Shown here: positions 25,133 through 31,550 of the stretch, one piece after another
Numbering within the stretch: the first letter of the stretch is position 1
How the letters are laid out: every line of letters begins with the position of its first letter
Source: Gammaproteobacteria bacterium
GTDB taxonomy: Bacteria; Pseudomonadota; Gammaproteobacteria; S012-40
Direction of reading: 5' to 3'
Length of the DNA: 31,550 nucleotides
Assembly: GCA_026982215.1 (NCBI GenBank)
Contig: JALSHN010000036.1
Coordinates: forward strand, 1-31,550
The notes under the pieces: generated by a model
The model's database searches: none
Seen by the model: the letters and a program-made list of their open reading frames with translations, nothing else
Told to the model about the DNA's origin: nothing
Made by a program: the position numbers and the translations under genes

Positions 25133-26535
25133 CAGATCTCCAGGTAGTCGAGGATGCCGTGGGCGGCCTCGCGGCCTTCGTAGACCGCGGTGACCACCAG
25201 GTCGGAGCCGCGCACCATGTCGCCGCCGGCGAAGACCTTGGGGTTGCTGGTCTGGTAGGGGTGTTCGCCGGCGGTGATCACCCGGCCGCGTTCGTCGGTG
25301 GCGATGGCGAAGTCGGCGAACCAGGGGGCGGGGCTGGGCTGGAAGCCGAAGGCGATGATCACCCGGTCGGCGGGGATGATCTCCTCGGAGCCGGGGATGG
25401 GCTCGGGGCGCCGCCGTCCACGCTCGTCGGGCTCGCCCAGGCGGGTGGTGACCACGCGCACGCCCTCGACCTGTTCGCTGCCGATGATCTCCACCGGCTG
25501 GCGGTTCCATAGGAACTTGACCCCTTCTTCCTTGGCGTTGGCCACCTCGCGCTTGGAGCCGGGCATGTTGGCCTCGTCTCGGCGGTAGGCGCAGGTGACC
25601 GAGGCGGCGCCTTGGCGGATGGCGGTGCGGTTGCAGTCCATGGCGGTGTCGCCGCCGCCGAGGACCACCACCCGCTGGCCCTTCATGTCGATGAAGGGCT
25701 CGTCGGGGCCGAGCAGCCCCAGGCAGCGTTTGACGTTGGAGATGAGGTAGGGCAGGGCCTCGTAGACGCCGGGGAGGTCTTCGCCGGGGAAGCCGCCCTT
25801 CATGTAGGTGTAAGTGCCCATGCCGAGGAAGACGGCGTCGAATTCGTCGAGCAGTGATTGGAAGCTGCGGTCGCGGCCGATCTCGGTCTCGAGGACGAAT
25901 TCCACCCCCATGCCTTCCAGGACCTCGCGGCGGCGGCGCACCACGCTCTTTTCCAGCTTGAATTCGGGGATGCCGAAGGTGAGCAGGCCGCCGATCTCGG
26001 GGTTCTTGTCGAAGACCACCGCCTGGACGCCGTGACGGGCGAGGACGTCGGCACAGGCCAGCCCGGCGGGGCCGGCACCGACGATGGCCACCCGGCGGCC
26101 GGTCGCTTTCACCGCGGAGAGGTCGGGGCGCCAGCCCTGGGCGATGGCGGTGTCGGTGATGTGGCGTTCCACCGCGCCGATGGTGACCGCGCCGAAGCCG
26201 TCGTTGAGGGTGCAGGCGCCTTCGCACAGCCGGTCTTGCGGGCAGACCCGGCCGCAGATCTCGGGCAGGGGATTGGTGCGGTGGGAGAGTTCCACCGCCT
26301 CGAGGATGTTGCCCTCGGCGGCCAGTTTGAGCCAGTTGGGGATGTAGTTGTGGACCGGGCAGCGCCACTCGCAGTAGGGGTTGCCGCAGGCCAGACAGCG
26401 ATCGGCCTGGGCGGCGGCGTCTTCGGTCTCGAAGGGGGCGTAGATCTCGCGGAATTCGCGGATCCGTTCCTCGGCCGGCTTTTTGGGTGGGTCGATGCGC
26501 GGCACCTGGAGGAATTGAAAGACGTTCTTGCCCAT
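25132..26535 (-). CDS. gltD: Glutamate synthase (NADPH) small subunit
   Basis: Beta subunit of the NADPH glutamate synthase. It oxidises NADPH and passes electrons through FAD and iron-sulfur clusters to the GltB subunit. It is 467 residues (E. coli 472). The N-terminal ferredoxin-like part has Cys47, Cys50, Cys55 and Cys59 (CLACGNPYCEWRCP) and Cys94, Cys98, Cys104 and Cys108 (CGRVCPQDRLCEGAC) for two [4Fe-4S] clusters. The FAD dinucleotide loop VAIVGAGPAGLACADVL is at about residue 149, and the NADPH loop VVVLGGGDTAMDC at about 293. GLLTFGIPEFKLEK and FAGGDMVRGSDLVVTAV near the end are family blocks. It lies 22 bases after gltB. Confidence 0.98.
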   Translation of the reverse strand: MGKNVFQFLQVPRIDPPKKPAEERIREFREIYAPFETEDAAAQADRCLACGNPYCEWRCPVHNYIPNWLKLAAEGNILEAVELSHRTNPLPEICGRVCPQDRLCEGACTLNDGFGAVTIGAVERHITDTAIAQGWRPDLSAVKATGRRVAIVGAGPAGLACADVLARHGVQAVVFDKNPEIGGLLTFGIPEFKLEKSVVRRRREVLEGMGVEFVLETEIGRDRSFQSLLDEFDAVFLGMGTYTYMKGGFPGEDLPGVYEALPYLISNVKRCLGLLGPDEPFIDMKGQRVVVLGGGDTAMDCNRTAIRQGAASVTCAYRRDEANMPGSKREVANAKEEGVKFLWNRQPVEIIGSEQVEGVRVVTTRLGEPDERGRRRPEPIPGSEEIIPADRVIIAFGFQPSPAPWFADFAIATDERGRVITAGEHPYQTSNPKVFAGGDMVRGSDLVVTAVYEGREAAHGILDYLEI

Positions 26536-26557
26536 GTCGGATTCCTAGGTTGGGGCC

Positions 26558-29500
26558 TCAGGCGGCGTTGTTGACCAGGTTGTCCAGCAGCGATTCCAGT
26601 TCCAGCGCCTTGGGTTTGACCAGCCAGAAGCGGCCGACGTAGTCGTCGAAGGCCTCGAGGATCTGGGCGGCACGCGGGCTGGCGGTGGCGTGGTGGTAGT
26701 CGCGCAGCAGGTCACGGAGGTAGTTGCGGTAGGCCTCCATGTGTTCCGGCTGGATGCGGTGGATGTCGATGAGTTCGTGGTTGTAGCGATCGACGAAGGT
26801 GTTGTCTTCGTCGAGAACGAAGGCGAAGCCGCCGGTCATCCCGGCGCCGAAGTTGACCCCGGTGGGGCCAAGGCAGACGACCACGCCGCCGGTCATGTAT
26901 TCGCAGCCGTGGTCGCCCACGCCTTCGACGATGGCCAGGGCGCCGGAGTTGCGCACCGCGAAGCGCTCCCCGGCCAGCCCGGCGGCGTAGAGCAGCCCGC
27001 CGGTGGCGCCGTAGAGGCAGGTATTGCCGATGATGGTGGTCTCGTGGGCGGCGAACCGGCTCTCCTTGGGGGGGCGGATGACGATGCGCCCGCCGGCCAT
27101 GCCTTTGCCCACGTAGTCGTTGGCGTCGCCTTCCAGGTGGAGGTGCAGGCCGCCGGCGTTCCATACTCCGAAGCTCTGGCCGGCGGTGCCGGTGAGGCGC
27201 AGGACGATGGGGGCGTCTTCCATGCCCAGGTTGCCGTAGCGCTTGGCGATCTCGCCGGAGAGGCGCGCGCCGATGGAGCGGTGGGTGTTCTGAACCCGGT
27301 AATGGAACTCGCCGCCGCGCTTGGCTTCGATGGCGGGCAGGCAGTCGCGCACCATCTGTTCGGCCAGCTCGCCGCGGTCGAAGGGGCGGTTGCGGTCGAT
27401 GAGGCAGTGGCGCGGTTTGTCGGGGTCGCGCTGGGCGAGGATGGGGCTGAGGTCGAGGCGGCGCTGCTTGGGGGTCTCCCCGGGCAGCGGTTCGAGCAGC
27501 TCGGTGCGGCCGATGACCTCGTCCAGGCGGCGGTAGCCCAGACGGGCCAGCCAGTGGCGCACTTCTTCGGCGACGAAGCGGAAGTAGTTCATCACCATGT
27601 CCACCTTGCCGACGAAGTGCTTGAGACGCAGGACGTTGTCCTGGGTGGCCACCCCGGTGGCGCAGTTGTTGAGGTGGCAGATGCGCAGGTATTTGCAGCC
27701 CATGGCGATCATGGGGGCGGTGCCGAAACCGAAGCTCTCGGCACCCAACAGCGCGGCCTTGATGACGTCGAGGCCGGTCTTCAGGCCGCCGTCGGTCTGC
27801 AGCCGGACCTTGTCGCGCAGGTCGTTGTCGCGCAGGACTTGTTGGGTCTCGGACAGCCCCAGCTCCCAGGGGCCACCGGCGTATTTCACCGAGGTGAGCG
27901 GGCTGGCGCCGGTGCCGCCGTCGTGGCCGGCGATGGTGATGAGGTCGGCGTAGGCCTTGGCCACCCCGGCGGCGATGGTGCCCACCCCGGCCTCGGCCAC
28001 CAGTTTCACCGAGACCAGGGCCTCGGGGTTGACCTGTTTGAGGTCGAAGATGAGCTGGGCCAGGTCTTCGATGGAGTAGATGTCGTGGTGTGGCGGCGGG
28101 GAGATCAGCGCCACGCCGGGCTTGCAGTAGCGCAGTTCGGCAATGAGCTCGTTGACCTTGTGGCCGGGGAGCTGGCCGCCCTCGCCGGGCTTGGCGCCCT
28201 GGGCGATCTTGATCTGCAGCACCTCGGCGCTGCTGAGGTAGTGGGGGGTGACGCCGAAGCGCCCGGAGGCCACTTGTTTGATCTTGGAGCGTTTGACGGT
28301 GCCGTAGCGCTTGGGGTCTTCGCCGCCTTCGCCGGAGTTGGAGCGCCCGCCCAGGCGGTTCATGGCCTCGGCCAGGGTCTCGTGGGCCTCGGGGGAGAGG
28401 GCGCCCAGGCTCATGGCGGCGGAGTCGAAGCGTTTGACGATCTCTTCGACCGGCTCCACTTCTTCCAGGGGGACCGGCTGGGGGGCCTCGCGCAGTTTGA
28501 GTAGGTCGCGGAAGGTCATCGGCCGGCGTTCGTTCACCAGCCGGGCGTAGGCCTGGTAGTCCTGGTAGCGGCCGCTGACCACCGCCCGTTGCAGCGCCAT
28601 CACCACGTCGGGGTTGTAGGCGTGGTCTTCGCCGCCGTGGACGTATTTGTACAGCCCGCCCTGCTCGATGGGTTTGCGGGGGTTGAAGGCCCGCCGGGCC
28701 AGGCGTTCGATGTCGTCTTCCAGCTCGGCGAAGCCGGTGCCTTGCACCCGGCTCACCGCGCCGGTGAAGCACAGGTCCACCACCTCTTGATGCAGGCCGA
28801 CGATCTCGAACAGTTGCGCCCCGCGGTAGCTGGCGATGGTGGAGATGCCCATCTTGGAGATGATTTTGTAGAGGCCTTTGTTGATGCCCATGCGGTAGCG
28901 CTCGGCCAGCCGGGGCTTGACGCCGTCGGGGATCTCGCCGCGCCGCGCCATGTCGGCCAGGCATTCGTAGGCCAGGTAGGGATAGATGGCGGTGGCGCCG
29001 AAGCCGATCAGGCAGGCGAATTGGTGGGGATCGCGGGCGGTGGCGGTCTCCACGACGATGTTGGCGTCGCAACGCAGCCCGGCCTTCACCAGCCGGTGGT
29101 GCACCGCGCCGGTGGCCAGCAGGGCATGCACCGGGCGCAGGTCGGGGGCGATGTGGCGGTCGGAGAGGATGAGCACGGTCTTGCCGGCACGCACCGCGGC
29201 CTCGGCCTCGTCGCAGATGCGATGAATGGCGTCCTCCAGCCGGGTGCCTTTGGGGTAGGCGAGGTCGATGACGCTGTGGGCGTAGCGGGGGTCGTCGATG
29301 GCCAGCAGGCGGTCGAACTTGCCCTGGGAGAGGATGGGTGAGTCCACCACCAGCCGTTCGGCGTGTTCGGGGGTCTCCTCGAAGAGGTTCTTTTCCCGGC
29401 CGAAGCAGGTCTCCAGGGACATGACGATCTGTTCCCGGATGGGGTCGATGGGGGGGTTGGTGACCTGGGCGAATTTCTGACGGAAGTAGTCGTAGAGGGA

Positions 29501-31006
29501 GCGTTCGCGGCGGGAGAGCACGGCCAGGGGGGTGTCGTCCCCCATGGAGCCCACGGCCTCTTGGGCCGAGCCGGCCAGCACCGCCAGGACTTGGTCACGC
29601 TCTTCGAAGCTGACCTGGAAGAGTTTTTGGTAGGTCTGGAGGGTGGCCTCGTCGAAGTTGGCCCGGGTGCCCACGTCGTCGAGCCGGGCCTCCAGGCGTT
29701 TGGCCCGTTCGGCCAGCCATTGTTTGTAGGGCCGGCGCTTTTTGAGCATCTCGTCGATGTCGGCCGGCAGCAGCAGTTCGCCGGTCTGGGTGTCGGCGGC
29801 GATCATCTCTCCGGGTTTGAGCCGGCCCTTGGCGATCACGTCTTCGGGGGCGTAGTCGTAGACGCCGATCTCGGAGGCCAGGGTGATGTGGCGGTCGCGG
29901 GTCATCACCCAGCGCGCCGGGCGCAGGCCGTTTCTGTCCAGGGTGCAGGCGGCGTAGCGGCCGTCGGTGAGGACGATGCCGGCGGGGCCGTCCCAGGGCT
30001 CCATGTGCATGGAGTGGTATTCGTAGAAGGCCCGCAGGTCGGGATCGAGGTGTTCCAGGTTCTGCCAGGCGGGGGGGATGAGCAGGCGCATGGCACGGAA
30101 GATGTCCATGCCGCCGGCGAGCAGGGCCTCGAGCATGTTGTCCAGGCTGTTGGAGTCGGAACCGCTCATGGAGACCAGGGGGCGCACCTCGTCCATGGGC
30201 AGCAGGGGAGTCTCGAACTTGGGGCCGCGGGCCAGCGACCAGTTGCGGTTGCCTTCGATGGTGTTGATCTCGCCGTTGTGGGCCAGGTAGCGGAAGGGCT
30301 GGGCCAGGCGCCATTGGGGCAGGGTGTTGGTGGAGAAGCGTTGGTGGAATACCGCCAGCGAGGAGGCGAGGGTCTCGCTGTTGAGGTCGGGGTAGAACAC
30401 TGGGAGGTATTCCGGCATCACCAGGCCCTTGTAGGAGATGACCCGGCTGGAGAGGGAGGAGACGTAGAACACCTCGTCGTCGGCCAGGGCCTTTTCGGCA
30501 CGGCGGCGGGCAAGATAGAGCTTGCGGTCGAAGGCGGCGTCGTCTTCGATCTCGGCCGGGGCGGCGACGAAGATCTGTTCGATGCGGGGGCGGGTTTTCA
30601 GGGCCTGTTCCCCCAGGGCGGAGGGGTCGGTGGGGACTACACGCCAGCCCAGCGGTTGGAGGCCGGCGTATTTCAGGGCCTCGCCAAGGGTGTGGCGGGC
30701 ACGCTCGGCACGGGATGCCTCAGGATGGAGGAAGATCTGGCCGACGGCGTAGCGCTCGGGAAGGGCGATGCCGGCGGCCTCGGCGGCTTCCCGGAGGAAG
30801 GCATCCGGTTTTTTGAACAGCAGTCCGCAGCCGTCGCCGGTCTTGCCGTCGGCGGCCACTGCCCCGCGATGGGTGAGGCGGGCCAGGGCATCGATGGCGG
30901 TCTGCACCAGCCAGTGGCTGGGCTGGTCGTCCATTTGGGCGATGAGCCCGAATCCGCAGCTGTCTTTTTCGAAGGTGGGGCGATAGAGGCCGTGTGGTTC
31001 TCGCAT
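26558..31006 (-). CDS. gltB: Glutamate synthase (NADPH) large subunit
   Basis: Alpha subunit of glutamate synthase, which makes two glutamates from glutamine and 2-oxoglutarate. It is 1482 residues (E. coli precursor about 1517). The start at ATG 31006 gives MREPHGLYRPTFEKDS then Cys17, so a 16-residue propeptide would be removed to expose the catalytic N-terminal cysteine. The class II glutaminase domain covers about residues 17-430 (HNGEINTIEGNRNW, SGSDSNSLDNMLE). The FMN/2-oxoglutarate domain includes LISPPPHHDIYSIEDLAQL and HDGGTGASPLTSVKYAG. The [3Fe-4S] cysteines are 1104, 1110 and 1115 (CKYLRICHLNNC). The C-terminal glycine-repeat domain holds GDANDYVGKGMAGGRIVIRP. It heads the gltB-gltD-hemE operon. 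Confidence 0.99.
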   Translation of the reverse strand: MREPHGLYRPTFEKDSCGFGLIAQMDDQPSHWLVQTAIDALARLTHRGAVAADGKTGDGCGLLFKKPDAFLREAAEAAGIALPERYAVGQIFLHPEASRAERARHTLGEALKYAGLQPLGWRVVPTDPSALGEQALKTRPRIEQIFVAAPAEIEDDAAFDRKLYLARRRAEKALADDEVFYVSSLSSRVISYKGLVMPEYLPVFYPDLNSETLASSLAVFHQRFSTNTLPQWRLAQPFRYLAHNGEINTIEGNRNWSLARGPKFETPLLPMDEVRPLVSMSGSDSNSLDNMLEALLAGGMDIFRAMRLLIPPAWQNLEHLDPDLRAFYEYHSMHMEPWDGPAGIVLTDGRYAACTLDRNGLRPARWVMTRDRHITLASEIGVYDYAPEDVIAKGRLKPGEMIAADTQTGELLLPADIDEMLKKRRPYKQWLAERAKRLEARLDDVGTRANFDEATLQTYQKLFQVSFEERDQVLAVLAGSAQEAVGSMGDDTPLAVLSRRERSLYDYFRQKFAQVTNPPIDPIREQIVMSLETCFGREKNLFEETPEHAERLVVDSPILSQGKFDRLLAIDDPRYAHSVIDLAYPKGTRLEDAIHRICDEAEAAVRAGKTVLILSDRHIAPDLRPVHALLATGAVHHRLVKAGLRCDANIVVETATARDPHQFACLIGFGATAIYPYLAYECLADMARRGEIPDGVKPRLAERYRMGINKGLYKIISKMGISTIASYRGAQLFEIVGLHQEVVDLCFTGAVSRVQGTGFAELEDDIERLARRAFNPRKPIEQGGLYKYVHGGEDHAYNPDVVMALQRAVVSGRYQDYQAYARLVNERRPMTFRDLLKLREAPQPVPLEEVEPVEEIVKRFDSAAMSLGALSPEAHETLAEAMNRLGGRSNSGEGGEDPKRYGTVKRSKIKQVASGRFGVTPHYLSSAEVLQIKIAQGAKPGEGGQLPGHKVNELIAELRYCKPGVALISPPPHHDIYSIEDLAQLIFDLKQVNPEALVSVKLVAEAGVGTIAAGVAKAYADLITIAGHDGGTGASPLTSVKYAGGPWELGLSETQQVLRDNDLRDKVRLQTDGGLKTGLDVIKAALLGAESFGFGTAPMIAMGCKYLRICHLNNCATGVATQDNVLRLKHFVGKVDMVMNYFRFVAEEVRHWLARLGYRRLDEVIGRTELLEPLPGETPKQRRLDLSPILAQRDPDKPRHCLIDRNRPFDRGELAEQMVRDCLPAIEAKRGGEFHYRVQNTHRSIGARLSGEIAKRYGNLGMEDAPIVLRLTGTAGQSFGVWNAGGLHLHLEGDANDYVGKGMAGGRIVIRPPKESRFAAHETTIIGNTCLYGATGGLLYAAGLAGERFAVRNSGALAIVEGVGDHGCEYMTGGVVVCLGPTGVNFGAGMTGGFAFVLDEDNTFVDRYNHELIDIHRIQPEHMEAYRNYLRDLLRDYHHATASPRAAQILEAFDDYVGRFWLVKPKALELESLLDNLVNNAA

Positions 31007-31064
31007 ATCGGATTCTCGTGGTTGGCGCGCGGGCGGGGGCCGCCTTGGTTTTTGGAATGAACGC

Positions 31065-31081
31065 GCCGGCGCGGGGCCGGC
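31065..31081 (-). other. GC-rich hairpin in the gltB leader
   Basis: GCCGGC-CCCGC-GCCGGC is a perfect 6-bp stem with a five-base loop. It lies about 10 bases downstream of the predicted gltB start site and about 60 bases before the ATG. No T tract follows, so it is not a terminator as such. It may stabilise the 5' end or bind a regulator. Confidence 0.4.
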
Positions 31082-31097
31082 GGGCAAATGGCCGAAA

Positions 31098-31127
31098 ATT
31101 ATACGGCCCTGGCCGGGCGCGGTGCAA
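31098..31127 (-). promoter_or_regulatory. Predicted promoter of the gltB-gltD-hemE operon
   Basis: On the minus strand, a perfect TATAAT (31103-31098) lies 18 bases downstream of TTGCAC (31127-31122). The -10 is ideal; the -35 has only the leading TTG, so an activator may help. The start site would be near 31091, with a leader of about 85 bases. It lies in the 151-base gap between the SPOR gene and gltB, where nothing else is seen apart from the leader hairpin. Confidence 0.6.
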
Positions 31128-31157
31128 TCGGCAGGGTTGTGGGGATTTGCCGCGGGG

Positions 31158-31550
31158 TCATCGGTCGCGGTCGCGGCGGATGCGGCGGTGGATGTCACGC
31201 AGCGGGCGGATCCAGGGGGCTTGGCGGCGCAGTTCGGGGGGGAGGGCGGCCCGGGCCCGTTCGGCGGTGCTGCGGTCGGGGTGTTCGCCGAGGACCAGGG
31301 CGTACCAGGGGCTACCTTGGCGTTGGAAGCGGTAGTAGGCGGCTTGTTTTTCCAGGCGGTGGCGGTGGGCGAAGTCGAGTAGGGCGCGGGGGTCGGGGGT
31401 GCTGATGAGTTGCAGGGTGTAATGCGCCGGGTCGCGTTGCAGCAGCCAGTCGGGGCCGCGCAGGGTGGCGAGGATCGGCGGCAGCGGGGTGCCCGCGCCG
31501 GTCTCGGTGGGCGGGGTCGGTGCGGTGGCGGTCTCTTCGGTTACGGGGGG
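31158..31550 (-). CDS. SPOR-domain protein, C-terminal part (5' end outside window)
   Basis: The open frame read on the minus strand from the right edge encodes about 130 residues ending at TGA (31160-31158). It begins with a Pro/Thr-rich linker (PPVTEETATAPTPPTE) and then a SPOR domain (about residues 33-115): DWLLQRDPAHYTLQLISTPD, AYYRFQRQGSPWYALVLGEH and ERARAALPPELRRQAPWIRP. SPOR domains bind denuded peptidoglycan glycan strands at the septum. The basic tail RDIHRRIRRDRDR is typical of the DamX-like or AAA-SPOR (ExeA-like) protein encoded upstream of gltB in other gammaproteobacteria, often after aroK-aroB. The N-terminal domains lie outside, so I cannot say which type it is. Confidence 0.85.
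   Translation of the reverse strand, partial: PPVTEETATAPTPPTETGAGTPLPPILATLRGPDWLLQRDPAHYTLQLISTPDPRALLDFAHRHRLEKQAAYYRFQRQGSPWYALVLGEHPDRSTAERARAALPPELRRQAPWIRPLRDIHRRIRRDRDR

Noticed and set aside
25133..26368. The hemE frame stays open for about 1.2 kb upstream of its ATG
   Set aside because: The upstream part is an Arg/Pro/His-rich out-of-frame reading of gltD. The hemE ATG at 25132 gives the family length and N-terminus.
26690..28504. A 604-codon open frame on the plus strand opposite gltB, and similar long frames opposite it elsewhere
   Set aside because: High-GC shadow of gltB: composition dominated by Gly, Ala, Val and His with no domain, and gltB on the other strand is an unmistakable conserved enzyme.

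Overview
The window is one contiguous stretch of a high-GC (roughly two-thirds G+C by eye) gammaproteobacterial chromosome. The evidence for this is the end of a classical division/cell-wall (dcw) cluster in the order murC-murB-ddlB-ftsQ-ftsA-ftsZ-lpxC, a dciA gene (helicase loader typical of proteobacteria without DnaC), an M23 peptidase in front of secA, and SPOR gene-gltB-gltD-hemE. Together with FlgP/FlgT-type flagellar proteins, a TakP-like TRAP system and a truncated haemoglobin this suggests a motile, non-enteric lineage, perhaps Chromatiales-like. The order-level placement is inference. No rRNA, tRNA, CRISPR array, insertion sequence or prophage was recognised.

Region 1 (1-8453): peptidoglycan precursor enzymes and divisome genes, nearly all joined by ATGA stop/start overlaps, then ftsZ with its own strong ribosome binding site, lpxC (lipid A), the convergent dciA, and a LytM/M23 envelope peptidase. 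Region 2 (8454-11395): secA with a clear sigma70-type promoter. Region 3 (11396-14641): a small motility-flavoured island consisting of a PilZ protein, convergent flgP-flgT, and a divergent secreted von Willebrand A-like protein. The flgP/vWA intergenic region carries two divergent sigma54-type promoter matches. Region 4 (14642-18134): uvrD helicase, apparently without a LexA box, and a TraF-family predicted outer-membrane barrel. Region 5 (18146-22944): an MDR oxidoreductase, a TRAP transporter whose binding-protein gene converges tail-to-tail on the permease genes, and a histidine phosphatase.

Region 6 (22945-31550, all minus strand): the partial SPOR-domain gene, gltB-gltD (glutamate synthase), hemE (haem synthesis), then a gene for a tandem two-domain truncated haemoglobin that ends at a textbook terminator. 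Its promoter overlaps a palindrome resembling an NsrR (nitric oxide sensor) operator. The most interesting items are (a) the didomain globin, with 102 of 117 aligned residues identical between its halves, an internal ribosome binding site and start between them, and an NsrR-like operator; and (b) the sigma54-flanked flgP-flgT/vWA module, which suggests the uncharacterised vWA protein has a role linked to the flagellum.

The rest of the window is largely conserved housekeeping. Gene packing is tight: several convergent pairs are separated by 24 bp or fewer, or overlap. No gene-free stretch exceeds about 200 bp.
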